Shown one piece after another: positions 15,371-28,400 of a stretch of DNA of 64,000 bases. Source of the stretch: Diorhabda sublineata. Its lineage: Eukaryota > Arthropoda > Insecta > Coleoptera > Chrysomelidae. Position 1 is the stretch's first letter. Each line of letters starts with the position of its first letter. Made by a program: the position numbers and the translations under genes. The stretch spans positions 35,929,385 through 35,993,384 of the forward strand of contig NC_079479.1 in assembly GCF_026230105.1 (NCBI RefSeq). Reading direction: 5' to 3'. Under the pieces are notes generated by a model. The model was not told where the DNA came from and searched no databases. It saw only the letters and a program-made list of their open reading frames with translations.

Positions 15371-16202
15371 GATTTACAAATTAATATTATGGAAGATAGT
15401 GACTTGGTGATTTTCTATAAATACCTGCAGTGGTAAATGTATTAAAATTAATGAACTCGTTATCAAAATGATACGAGGTGCAATCAAATATTCGACTAAT
15501 GAATATATTAAGCAACAAGTATATACAGGGGGTATGTTTGAAAACGGTTAATATAGAAATTTAAAGATTTAAAGAATAAGGTTATGTTAGTAAGTTCGAT
15601 TCCTGTCTAGATATTTTGGGCCGTAACAGCTCAAATAATGGATTTACGTAAAATATATTTATGTTTATGTTTGGAAATACTTGATCTGGAAAGAAAACTT
15701 AAATAAATCGTAAAAAAAAATGATTCGGGTAAATTTGATTTAATTTTAGTGTTGCTTTGACTTGACGTGTCATATATACGAGGTTCTTTACAAAAGTATC
15801 GACCGTATTTTCCTATTTTTTAGCATTCAATAAGTTAAATGCGGACAGGACCGGCTTTACGGCCCACTATAAGTGCATTATACCAGATTTTAATTATTAA
15901 CCGAACAAAAATGTTTTTCGGAGGTGTTAAGTAAGAAGATTCGATATATTGAGATTATGACTATAATAAAAACACTCGACTACTTAAATTTGATCATACA
16001 AAAACAAAAATTTCCATAAATATTTTTTTATTCGATGTCAAATGTCAAAATAATGTCAAAATTTGTTTAGAAATTTAGACGTAATGAGTCACGTGACTCA
16101 TATATGTAATTTAGTGAGGATTTTCGAGATATTGTTGATTATCTGAAACGAAAAAAATTAGTCATTTCATGTTTTTAATAAAACTAAATGCAAACTTACG
16201 AT
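15371..16202. other. Spacer between the two NRF-6-like paralogs
   Basis: This 832-bp spacer must hold the 3' end of copy B and the promoter of copy A. A TATA-like CTATAAATA (plus-strand reading, 15,415-15,423) lies about 45 bp upstream of copy A's ATG and could serve it, but AT-richness makes such matches common. TACAGGG at about 15,525 is probably another relic of the CAGGGTGT element family. No open frame or RNA gene is supported. Confidence 0.5.
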
Positions 16203-19200
16203 TTATTTTGAAAATATCATTTTTTCAATTTCAATCAACGGGCTTTCGAATACCAATATCCATAATATCGATACCCAAAACATAATCATCAAAATTCCAC
16301 AAACATCGTAAACCTAAAATATAAACAAGTATCCAGAGCGTCTCAAAATTACCTGGAATTAGTCACAAGCCCTAATTACTGACTAAAACACGTTTCGATA
16401 ACCAACTTACCGTCTTCAGATACTACCGTTAAAGAAAATCAATCTAATAAGATGAATAAAAATATAGATTCAACTTACCATGTTGAATATTCCGAAATAC
16501 ATCGGTGTTTTTACCGAAAGAAATATTATTTTGAGAATCGTCACGTGCAACAAATATACGCTAAAGATGAATTTGTTCAAAAATTGAAATATCGAAAGCG
16601 ACAGAAATTTGTTAATTATACCTGCAATAAATAAAATTGCGTTAATATCGAGAATATTCGCTGCGAGGTAATGACGTAATTACCTCCGTGTTCCGTGGCG
16701 CAAGCCCAAATAATCCATCCGACGGACGTCGCGAAAAATGGCCTAACTAACGCTATAGCTAATGAATTTTCGAGTCTCCGGTAATCGCTCGATCTCAAAG
16801 TACTATGACCGGATAGTATACAAGTTACTATAATTGTTAAATTTAGTACCCAAAGACATATTAAATGTATCTGAAATATATAAATCGCTTTCGGTTATAT
16901 ACAGTAAACATATATAATAATATATAAATAAAAATACTTTCAAATCCTTATTCAATTGAAATTTCCGTATTTTCGTTAGTTGTTTCATGTAAACTAAAAC
17001 ACGATCGATCGATTTGGTAGCGACGAATTCGGAAAACGTTGTTGAAATACGCAGAAACGACGTAAAAAAACTCTTTCTTAGAATGTGACTTTATATTTAT
17101 TCGATGTATTCGACGAGCACGTGTTGTTATGACAAAGACACGACCGACAGCGTTGCCGGTATGGAAAAAAATAATTTAGATTTAGAGAATTTATAATTTA
17201 GAAAAGTTTTCAAAGAAAACGGGGTTTTGAAGCTGATATTTCCCTTATGAAATTCATTTCGTATTTTTATTAGTTGTTTCATGTAAACTAGAACACGATT
17301 GAACGATTTGGTAGCGACGAATTAGGAAATCGTCGTTGAAATACGCAGAAACGACGTAAAAAAACTCTGTCTCAGAATGTGACTTTATCGTTATTCGAAC
17401 AAAGACACGACCGACAGCGTTGCCGGTATGGAAAAAAATAATTTAGATTTAGAGAATTTATAATTTAGAAAAGTTTTCAAAGAAAACGGGGTTTTGAAGC
17501 TGATATTTCCCTTATGAAATTCATTTCGTATTCTTATTAGTTGTTTCATGTAAACTAGAACACGATTGAACGATTTGGTAGCGACGAATTCGGAAATCGT
17601 CGTTGAAATACGTAGAAACGACGTAAAAAACTCTGTCTCAGAATGTGACTTTATCGTTATTCGAACAAAGACACGACCGACAGCGTTGCCGGTATGCAAA
17701 AAAATAATTTAGATTTAGAGAATTTATAATTTAGAAAAGTTTTCAAAGAAAACGGGGTTTTGAAGCTGAGATTTCCCTTATGAAATTCATTTCGTATTTT
17801 TATTAGTTGTTTCATGTAAACTAGAACACGATTGAACGATTTGGTAGCGACGAATTCGGAAATCGTCGTTGAAATACGTAGAAACGACGTAAAAAACTCT
17901 GTCTCAGAATGTGACTTTATCGTTATTCGAACAAAGACACGACCGACAGCGTTGCCGGTATGCAAAAAAATAATTTAGATTTAGAGAATTTATAATTTAG
18001 AAAAGTTTTCAAAGAAAACGGGGTTTTGAAGCTGAGATTTCCCTTATGAAATTCATTTCGTATTTTTATTAGTTGTTTCATGTAAACTAGAACACGATTG
18101 AACGATTTGGTAGCGACGAATTCGGAAATCGTCGTTGAAATACGCAGAAACGACGTAAAAAAACTCTTTATTAGAATGTGACTTTATATTTATTCGATGT
18201 ATTCGACGAGCACGTGTTGTTATGACAAAGACACGACCGACAGCGTTGCCGGTATGGAAAAAAATAATTTAGATTTAGAGAATTTATAATTTAGAAAAGT
18301 TTTCAAAGAAAACGGGGTTTTGAAGCTGATATTTCCCTTATGAAATTCATTTCGTATTTTTATTAGTTGTTTCATGTAAACTAGAACACGATTGAACGAT
18401 TTGGTAGCGACGAATTAGGAAATCGTCGTTGAAATACGCAGAAACGACGTAAAAAAACTCTGTCTCAGAATGTGACTTTATCGTTATTCGAACAAAGACA
18501 CGACCGACAGCGTTGCCGGTATGGAAAAAAATAATTTACATTTAGAGAATTTATAATTTAGAAAAGTTTTCAAAGAAAACGGGGTTTGAAGCTGAGATTT
18601 CCCTTATGAAATTCATTTTTTAACCTCGTATCGGAAGTAATCATATGGAAAGAATCGTCGAGATAGAAGGAGATAAAAAATATAAAACAGCAGAGGACAG
18701 AACCGGACTGAGACGTACATTGGAAATTGTATAAACTAATAATTCGAAGTAATTTGTGTCAAGCATTTGAAAAATGAAACTTACCTTTCTTAATTTAATT
18801 ATTTTATCCGTTCTTGATAGAACATAACCTAAAATAGCTCCCAGTAACCAGGGAGTAGCTCTCGTTTCCGTTTTAAAATAATACTGATTCATGTATACAT
18901 CAAGGTCACCCCTAAAAGTATATTTTTGTATAATTACGTAAAAATATTCAGTCGTGGTATCGTTTTTTCTTTATTTTTGATAAATATATCACCAGAAAAT
19001 TCGTTATTCAAGCCCGAGAGTACAAAAATTAATCTAGTATCTAATTTTGTGAATTTTAATAACGAGATTGTTACCTCAAATAATGAGTATTCGTTATAGC
19101 CGACATTTCATACGAATAAGCCCTTGTGAATGATAAAAACATCGAAAGAAATGCCGATAATAATAAAAAAGCGATTCCTAGTCTAGGAGATTTTTTCAAC

Positions 19201-22200
19201 GACCAAAATATCAATGGAGACATTAAATACAACTGCATATCGACGTTTAAATACCAAGTTTGATCGGCGCACTAAAAACAAAACACCTCAATCCGTAAAT
19301 TATATAAATCGAAAATTGTTCTCACCATTTTATCGACATTCACAATATTTTGGATGTATAATATTGTGGACCACCAAGATTTTTGACATCGCCCCGCTAG
19401 ATCCACCATTAAAGTCCAATTAGGTCCGGAGCCTAAATATTTAACTACAGTTATATGCAGTAAAACCACCCCCACCACCGATGGTGTCAAACTAAAAACA
19501 TATATACGTAAAAACCGTTGAAAAATAATCATTAGAATATGTAAATTTATTAGATACACCTCGTATATTAACCGGTACGATGCTTATTTAATTTAATTCA
19601 ACAATCACGACCCTGTATACCATATTCTAATAACGTCTTTTTTATGACCCTGTATATGAACACTAATCTGTCTAATACACCCCGTATATCACATCTTACA
19701 ATTTTTCAACAACAAAATATTTTTCTGAGTGTATAAATCATCCGTTATTTTCGTTTAACGTCTGGCAACGTTGTTTAAATGTGATATTATACTGGCTATA
19801 TAATAAACGTCAATTTTGATGACGTCATTTCAACTCACCGTATATATCTGTGAAGATAATGTTTTAGAATCTTGGTAAAAGTCATATTATGTTGTTGATT
19901 TTTTTTGAAAAACACATAAGTTACTAAGATACCTCCGATTAATAAAAACGTATCGCAAGCTAGTCCTCCATTATATATAAACATACTAGGCCACGAATCT
20001 GTAAACTACAAATTACTTAAATGTGCAAAATAATAGGTAATTAAATGTACTAAACTAAAATTTCAATCATTAATTCCAATCAAGAGATAGAGTAGCGCCA
20101 TCTATTAAACGTTTATAACATTTTCTTTTAAAATTTAGTATTTAACTCCCTCTGGTGTCGATTTGTTTAATCAATCTATCGAATCCAATACTTTTTATAA
20201 AATTTTAATTAAAATAAATCTTACGACTTACGTTGACGAAATCTTTGGAATTTACTAACGGTCCTCCCAAATATCCTAAATATACGTGTAACGTCACGAT
20301 CCAAATCATACTAATAACTCTTATACCGTCAAGACAAGAAAGCATCGAATTACGTTTTGGTATAGTGAATAAAAGTTTGAAATTATTGAGTAAAGAAAAC
20401 GCTTTAATTGTCTTATAAACCATTCCTGAAAAAATTGTGTATATTAAATATTTGATATTTTCGTTAAATTCAAATGTAGACAACCAAGATTACATTTATT
20501 CCAATTTTAGCGAATTTGTTTCCTTTTTTTAGTGCCGCGTCGATTTGTTTCCTTCTTTTAGTGACGTTTAGATTTTCGTCTGTCGTTCTTTCCAAATTAC
20601 CTCGGAATCAAATTGCATCCTAATAAATATGTATCGTTAATCTCTTAATCAAAATTATCGATCAAAAATTGATATTCATCAATATTGTGCTCACGAGACG
20701 TATGTAGTTTGAGTTGCCTATAATCAGTGTTAAATACATGTATTGTGTAATAGTGGTTGCCTATCATTATCATCAGATATCTTTTTATTTCTATTCAACA
20801 ACCCTATATAATGATCTCACCTTTTTCTTTTGATTTTTTTGTTGTATCTAACAATGTAGAAATTATAATTATCAATAAAATAGTACTGAAAATTGTTCTG
20901 AAACAAAAATAGTGAGGGATATATTGGCATTGGACATTTTTTTATGGGACTTACGTTCCATATATTTCGCTAACATTAAAATTGACATAAGGATCGTATT
21001 TAGTTTGACATATTACTGATGATATTGACATATTTAGAGTATCTGTCATACGCATTAACTGTAGAGCGTCATTTTCGGTACAACTATCAGGTAAACAGAT
21101 TCCCCACTTGAGGTTACCGGCAAAAATATGACCTTCAGCTACTTTCATCATTAGGTTTTTCAAGTATACCTGAAAGTCATTTTAATAATTAAAATATTGA
21201 AATTGATATAATTATATAGTTTTATGAGAAAACATCGTCAACGCCCTCTGTTGGTTAATAGTAGCACTATATAAATTTATAATATCTATGGTGGAAAATC
21301 TATGAAAATTGTATTCTATTTTTTCGAAATCATTCGAGATATCGATTTATCTTTGACATTAATCAATTGAAAAAACATATCCTAATTAAATTTAACATCT
21401 TCAGGTTAATATTTGTGGGTTAAAGTTGAAGTAAATAGTAAACTAAAATTAAAGGTATCTGTAATTATGAGAATAGTCATACTTACATGCCGTTGGGAAT
21501 AATTTGAAGTTTCATAGATGGCGCTACGGTTAACTACTGCATTTCCCAGACAATATTTACCGGAAATATTCTTAAATTTGATATTTATACATTGTTGAAA
21601 ATTTCCTAATTCTGCGAAATTATACGAAAGCAGACCGGATGGAAATTTAGCGGTGGCATCAAACACTGTAATGTACAGAAAATAATACTAAAAATGGGAC
21701 GTTTAGGACAAAAAAATATTTGGTAAAATGTTTCGTAGTTTTTTAACGTTTCATTCAAGATTGTACAGCCACATTTGAATTAAACTACATAAAATTTGAT
21801 ATCGTTATATTTAAATGTAGACAACCAACATTACACGCTTCTTTCAATTTTAGTGGATTTGTTTCCTTTTTTTAGTAACGCATAGATTTGTTTCCTAATT
21901 TTAATTGACGTTTCTATTTGTTTCTTTTTTTTAGTGATACGTTATATATCGTTTATTTTTTAATCAAAAGTTGTTTTTGATATTAATAACTTATTTTTAT
22001 TTTAAGTTTTAAGTTCACGCGAAGTATGTATTAACATTTTTTCGCAAAAGTTTATTTGGTAAAAAAATATTCGAGGTTAAAATCAACGGATGCCTTCACA
22101 CGAATCATTTTCTTCGCTTTTTGGTGTTTATTTTAATATTTTTTATTTCTTTTAAGGGTTAACTAACAAAATAAATTTCCGATTGTTAAAAAATATGAGT

Positions 22201-22415
22201 AAGTACTTACTTTGTAATGCCCAATTATCCCCATCGCTTTTAGTGTCATTCAAAGTTTCCAAATATAGCGTAAAGTCTTTTAGACATTCTCTTGATAACG
22301 CGATACTATGTATCGAAGTACCACTCGATATATTAAAAGGTGGAATGAAAGTATAATCGGAAATAACAGTCGATATCACCCCGCAAAACACAAACAATTT
22401 CCAACTGATCTTCAT
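16203..22415 (-). CDS. NRF-6-like (nose resistant to fluoxetine) membrane acyltransferase, copy B
   Basis: Coding exons on the minus strand: 22415-22211, 21665-21487, 21169-20955, 20897-20821, 20425-20232, 20005-19839, 19491-19326, 19271-19075, 18911-18785, 16870-16684, 16621-16479, 16313-16203, giving 655 residues. Nine of twelve exon lengths equal those of copy A, and all junction phases match, so this is a tandem duplicate. The NRF domain shows WALQMFDATAKFPSG, GNFQQC, GKYCLG and WGICLPDSCTEND. The acyltransferase domain opens with SCLDGIRVISMIWIV and H272 and ends with FESP. Where copy A has HTWYLDVDMQL, this copy has QTWYLNVDMQL, so one histidine is a glutamine; whether that matters for catalysis is unknown. 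I chose the ATG at 22,415, directly before a signal sequence. An in-frame ATG at 22,484 would add 23 hydrophilic residues. The stop overlaps an AATAAA. Intron 9 carries a tandem array. Confidence 0.93.
16968..18620. repeat. Tandem array of long (294-bp) and short (about 266-bp) units in intron 9 of copy B
   Basis: The anchor GATTTGGTAGCGACGAATT recurs at 17,011, 17,305, 17,572, 17,838, 18,104 and 18,398, giving spacings of 294, 267, 266, 266 and 294 bp. The units at 17,011 and 18,104 carry an extra segment of about 27 bp containing CGACGAGCACGTGTTG, so the order is long-short-short-short-long-short. The last unit is cut off near 18,620. Each unit contains GACAGCGTTGCCGGTATG and AAACGGGGTTTTGAAGCTGA. 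The array makes up most of the 1,914-bp intron; the homologous intron in copy A is 56 bp. Minus-strand open frames of 102 codons cross unit borders but look incidental. Confidence 0.9.
20475..20764. mobile_element. Probable 290-bp MITE-like element in intron 4 of copy B
   Basis: The segment starts TGTAGACAACCAAGATTACA and ends with TGTAATAGTGGTTGCCTAT. Read in reverse complement, the end matches the start imperfectly over about 20 bp. The left part contains a degenerate tandem repeat of about 33 bp built around GATTTGTTTCCTTTTTTTAG. A related left end with the same internal repeat is in intron 1 of the same gene at 21,815-21,945. No transposase is encoded and no clear target duplication was identified. 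Confidence 0.4.
21815..21945. repeat. Dispersed repeat in intron 1 of copy B, related to 20,475
   Basis: ATGTAGACAACCAACATTACA is followed by three degenerate copies of a roughly 33-bp module centred on GATTTGTTTCCTTTTTTTAG. The same order of sequence occurs at 20,475-20,580 in intron 4 of the same gene. The right end expected for a complete element was not found here. Confidence 0.5.
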
Positions 22416-25400
22416 CTTTTTGTTGTTTATTGTCGAGTGATTATTATATTCGTACATATTTACGATTTCTCGAAATAACATCAATTTCGTGACGTATTTT
22501 TTATTAGCAATAATCCAAGTTTAATTAAAATTGTTAATACATTTATTATACAATAATATTAGAATTGAAACTTGGGAAATTCTACACAACGAATAAATTA
22601 CTATTTATTGAAATGTGTATGTCTGAATTTAATTATCTCGTTTCGTTATTTTAAGAAAACGAGTTGCATGCAATAAAATAATTCATATCTACAAGACAAC
22701 ACTACTCTACACAATTTATTCGAAACAATTTTTTTGTAATTGTTTTGAAATTCATTTTTTTATAATTTTTGATTGACAGATCGAAATTTGAGGTCAAAAT
22801 ACGATTTGACACTAACAATTCGAGTATTTTTTGTTGTTTTAGTCTTTGATTTAGTGAAATATTTGGATAACGTCTTTAAAAAAACGATTTTCAAAGTTTT
22901 TCTTCTACTTATTCAGCAGCAAATATGTTGAGAAATCGTTGAGAGTTGTAACAGACGACAGTTTTGAATGACAAACCTCCATCGTTTATTTTTATGAATA
23001 AGGGAACGTTAAAGTTATAAAGAATCCGTATTTCATGGGGGTGTCATAACAAATCACTCGATAAATCGTATTATAACAAATTTTTTTCCAAAAAATCGTT
23101 TTTATTCATCAATGTAATCTCCTTTAAGACCTATACAATCATTCCAAGGCTTCTCAATGCCTTGCTTGTAGAAAAAATTGTCTTTTGTCTTAAAATAACT
23201 ATCGGTTTCAACAATTGCTTTTTCATTTGCCTAAATTTCTTACCGACGAGCATTGTTTTGATATCAGTTGTCTCTGGTGGCCAAATCTGGTCTATACTGT
23301 GGATGAGAAAGCAAATTGTTGGATTTAACCATCGAGTTGTGATTGTTTTAACATCCCCAAGTGACTGTTTTGTCTTTGGACGCTTCGGGAGTGATTTATC
23401 GATTGTAGTCCACTCATATTTTGATCGTTTTGAACCAGGAGTCAAATTATAGATCCATCTTTCATTTGTTACCACAAAAAATCTGATTAATTACGTGTAA
23501 ACATCATCGACACCTTGTAAAAACGTTGTTGTTGATTTACCCTATAGAATAGTTAATGAAACTAGTTTGATTCATAGAAAATTATTTATTCGTTATAAAA
23601 GCTTACATAATTGTTTGTGTATATATAGAAATTGAATAGCACCTTGATGAGTATGTTAAGTTCGCGTTAAATGAAAATTAAAATCCCAACCATCACCTCA
23701 TATTGAGCATATTATTATAATAACCGATATTAAACACGAAATCGATGTCAATATCGGTTTTTAAAAAACGGATTAACAAGAAATTAATATCGTTGGATTT
23801 CGATATAAAGTCTGAACGAATCGTAAAGATTTTGGCGGTTCCAGGCCGCCATTTTGTTTAAAACTAACCTCACTTCGTGTCAATTCACTTGAACTGCTTT
23901 TATTCAATTATTTTTGGTGGTTGGCGATTTAATCCGACGATATTAATAATTTTTATTAGTTTCTTATTGAAATCCGTTTGAAATTTTAAAACCCGATTCT
24001 ACAGTTTCCGCACGGAAAGTGGAAAACCGGGTAAATATCTTAGATTTGAAAATACGATCAATTCGTATCACAGCTACAGTTACTAATATTATTTTTTAAA
24101 GGAAAAAAAAATAGTCCAGGAAGTGAAATCCATAAAAATTATTTTTGGTGTTGTACCAACAGTTTTTGAATTTTTGGAAATTATTTCGTCAATAACGTGG
24201 AAGGGGTTGAAAATTTCAATAAACAAACTTGTACAACGTGAAAAATATATGAGTGACTTTTTTTGTTAGAAATTTTCACGTTCTAAATACTTGTTTCTAT
24301 ACATTGTATCAAAATTTCGACGAAATACCAGTTTTTACCGGTGGTTTTCCCCATTTTTCACGGCACTTTGCATGCAAATCAATTTTTTTCCTTAAAAACT
24401 ACTTGTTAACCAAAAATCATTGCTATTGATTTAAATATAAGGTTTTAGTAAAATTTTTACTACAGCGCCTGGACTATCAAGTATTATCTCAAATAACGAC
24501 GTGGTAGGACAAGCAAAGACATTAACTGTTTGTTTTTAATGATATATGGCAACACTGAATGTCACAACAGACAAAAACCGGCCCTTAGTACAAAGTAAAT
24601 TTTGAGAACTATCAAATTTTCATACAGATGAGATAATTACGTAATTTACACTTTTTTTTTTACTATCATTGACTGGCCTAGAAGTCAACGAACGATTTTT
24701 AAACAGATGAAATTTAATTTGACATTTCACAAGGTCGTTGCCAAGTTTGAAGATGCAAATCATGATGTAAAGACTACAAGGTGTGTTCTTATAGCCACAG
24801 CCAATGAGAGGCTTTTCCCGCTGTCGGCCATATTATTCTTCAGGCCAATCAATTCGATGCGGGAATTTGAATCTTTTCGTTTTAAGATTGTTATGAACGA
24901 AACGTTAAGCAACGAATGTGATACTTTTTTTAAAATGATATATTCTCGTTAATCAAACAATAAATATTTGATCAATGTTAAATCAACCACTAAAAAAATA
25001 CAGAATAAACTTGTAAACACTCACCGTGTTGGAGGTTAAGTTGTATTTCTCCACATAAACTTTTTTCCATTCGTTAAGTAATTTAATATAGGAGATCTAT
25101 AGAAACTAATATTTTTACAATTCGTATTTTTATTTGTGCACGAATACGTTTTAATTTACATAACTATTTTATACATTGAACGTAAATAATTATGAATCGG
25201 TCAGCTGGTGACAGCCAATATGGCGACTGCGCAGTTAATCATCGGAAGTAGTGTTTACATCATGATGCGCATAAAAACAATTTGGTTTCTAAATCGTTTG
25301 GTAACGATCTCGTAGGGTAGAGCTTAATTTACAAATTAATTTTAATTGAAACAGCAAGTTTAACGGCAGTTAACAATTAATTATGAGCGTATTATACTTT

Positions 25401-25454
25401 ATATGTTATAATACAAACCTTAATAATATCTTATTAATATACCGAGTCTATTTA
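22416..25454. other. Intergenic region between copy B and the ZP-N gene
   Basis: It contains the mariner relic at 23,102-23,475 and otherwise no supported gene. A plus-strand ATG frame of 81 codons at 24,707-24,952 matches nothing I recognise and sits in sequence resembling dispersed repeats. It should include the promoter of copy B and the 3' UTR of the ZP-N gene. Confidence 0.5.
23102..23475 (-). pseudogene. Decayed mariner-family (Tc1/mariner) transposase fragment
   Basis: One minus-strand frame has NERWIYNLTPGSKRSKYEW, which aligns with the mariner (GDE-W-Y) region around the first catalytic aspartate. Further on comes MLVGKKF, matching the family's conserved WL.GKRF region. The final part lies in a different frame: LEKPWNDCIGLKGDYIDE followed by a stop at 23,102, a typical mariner C-terminus. 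The copy is therefore frameshifted. The first catalytic Asp reads Asn, and most of the central catalytic part between these blocks is missing. It cannot encode an active transposase. Terminal repeats were not located, so the true element may extend beyond these bounds. Confidence 0.8.
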
Positions 25455-28400
25455 TTATTTGTAACTTGATTCGCTGTCGTTATCCGCGAACCAATCTTTC
25501 GGCGGACTTCCACGACCTACGAAACTACTCGTAGCTTGAGTTCGATACTCTTGTGATACAACTTGAGTTATACCCCGCGGTCCGGAACTACTACTCGATT
25601 GGTTTGTCTGCCAGACGGTTCTATGTTCGCCTAATCGTTGCGGATTGAATCTAGAGCTGCGTTGAGACTTCGGGGTACCTTTAAAAAAAAATAAAAACAT
25701 TTATTTAAACGGTTAAAATGAATTTTTATTGAATTTGTATTTGCGTTACCTTCGGGCGAAGTGAACTCGCTTGCGGTGTCGTATCTAGAAGGTGCTATCC
25801 ATCGTTCGGTAAATTCGCTAGCCGATCTCGCTAAACTCGGTTGACTCAACGATCTAGCTAGAGAAGTGTGACCGGTCTCGGAATCTTCGTAATACCTTTT
25901 GTCCGGGTAATAACTGGACGTTTCCGATATGTTGTCGGTTCGTCCGAAATCTACCGTCATCTCCGACATTGATCTGAGATCGGCCTCGCTCCTGTAACTA
26001 GATCGAGAATTTTTCCTCGATCTTTGCGGCAAGACGAGAGGTTCTCTCGTTAAAGTTCGGACGGAGCTACCTCCGTCCGAATCGTATTCGTACAGGGTGG
26101 GTAAACTGCTACGTCGACTCCTATAAATTAATTTAAATGTTTGTAATAATCATGAGAATTAGTTAGGTTATATTCGGGCGAGGATTCTCCACAGGTAATA
26201 GCATAGTCTACTTCCGCCCGCCCTACACAATTGACTTTTGTGACGTCATAATTACGTCAGAGTTGCCATCTTGTGAAAGCTTCCGTTTTAGCGGGATTGT
26301 GGTTCGGTGTTTTATTCCGTATCGGCGTCAACGTATGATTTAAATAGTTTTTTGGTTTTTAAATCGTAATAGACTATTGCCGGCCTGCTTAGAGTTGTCG
26401 GAAATCGAATTTCGACATCGATGAAGCTCGGGTTGAAGCCGTACCAAAAAAAAATAGGAAAAAAGAAAATTCCTTGTAATTTGTGACGTCAGATGACAGT
26501 TTGACAGATTTGGTTGAGTAGACAGTCCTATTGTCCGTGGAGAGTCTCGGATATTGGGCAGTGTAATTTAGTATCGTTAAAATGATGATAAGAAAATAAA
26601 AGAGAAGAAAATATACCATGATCTGGACAAAAAAAAAATGATAAAAAGGTCAAAACTCGGTGCAATGTCTTTGTAAACAACAATTCGTAAATAATACTTA
26701 TAGATTGTTATTATCTTTGTAAACAAATATATTAAAAAAATCAATTTGTTTATTAACCTGTTTTTGTCAAAATAACGTCTCTTAATACAGGATGGAAACT
26801 ATGAAAATAGTATACAGAGCGTAATTATAGTAAAAAATGTACGCGATCTTTATCGTACAATGTGACGTCACGTTGGAATCGAAATGTGAAGGGTATATCT
26901 GACACGACGAGTTAAAACTCTCTGTATATGGCAAAATACTTATGATACAATCATGAAAATTTCTATAATTAGGTTTTCGGATACGATCTTTTCAACTAAA
27001 ATATTTTCAAAGATGGCCGACTTCCGGTTGTACCGGAAATCGGCTGGAACTTTGTTTTTTTAAATGAAACACCCTGTATATTAAAACATTTTTGAAATCT
27101 AAGTAAAATTTTAGTACACTTTTGTCTAAAAACTTTTTCAGAAAAATACGTATTTTTTGAGTTATTGAGTTTTTTATAAAAAATTTAACCGTTGCAGACC
27201 CTTATAAATTATTTTTTTACGAAAATACCCTTAAGGATATGAAAATGATTTCTATTCGGATGTATTTAGCAAGATCAGCCGTATTCGAATCTATATTGAA
27301 AAATTTCTAATTATATACAGGGTGTGTATAAAAAGTGTTCAAAGTTTAAAGACATAAATATCAATTTTTTAAATTTTTTTATATGAAACACTCTGTATAT
27401 TAATACATTTTTGAAATCTACGGAAAATTTTATTACAGTTTTGTCTAAAAAACTTTTTTCGAAAAATACATACTTTTTGAGTTATTGAGTTTTTTATAAA
27501 AAACTTAACCGATGCAGACCCTTATAAATTATTTTTTTACGAAAATACCCTTTAGGATATGAAAATGATTTCTATTCGGGTGTATTTAAGAAGATCAGAC
27601 GTATTTGAATCTATATTGAAAAATTTCTAATTATATACAGGGTGTGTATAAAAAGTGTTCAAAGTTTAAAGTCATAAATATCAATTTTTTAAATGGAACA
27701 CCCTGTATATTAAAACATTTTTGAAATATACGTAAAATTTCAGTAAAATTTTATCTAAAAACTTTTTCAGAAAAATACATACTTTTTGAGTTATTGAGTT
27801 TTTTATAAAAAATTTGACCGTTGCAGACCCCTATAAATGATTTTTTTACGAAAATACCCTTAAGGATATGAAAATGATTTCTATTCGGTTGCTTTTAGCA
27901 AGGTTAGACGTATTTGAATCTATATTGAAAAATTTCTAATTTTATACAGGGTGTGTATAAAAAGTGTTCAAAGTTTAAAGTCATAAATATCAATTTTTTA
28001 AATGGAACATCCTGTATATTAAAACATTTTTGAAATCTACGTAAAATTTCAGTAAAATTTTATCTAAAAACTTTTTCAGAAAAATACATACTTTTTGAGT
28101 TATTGAGTTTTTTGTAAAAAATTTGACCGTTGCAGACCCCTATAAATGATTTTTTTACGAAAATACCCTTAAGGATATAAAAATGATTTCTATTCGGGTG
28201 TATTTAGCAAGATCAGACGTATTTGAATCTATATTGAAAAATTTCTAATTATATACAGGGTGTGTATAAAAAGTGTTAAAAGTTTAAAGTCAAATATCAA
28301 TTTTTTAAATGGAACACCCTGTATATTAAAATATTTTTGAAATCTACGTAAAATTTTAATATACTTTTGTCTAAAAACTTTTTCAGAAAAATACATACTT

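Noticed and set aside
17391..17965. Two overlapping 102-codon minus-strand open frames
   Set aside because: They are the same tandem unit read twice inside an intron of the acyltransferase gene, and a frame of this size is longer than the unit itself. There are no recognisable motifs or splice context.
24707..24952. 81-codon plus-strand frame with an ATG start
   Set aside because: No family similarity, no promoter or splice context, and it lies in sequence resembling dispersed insect repeats.
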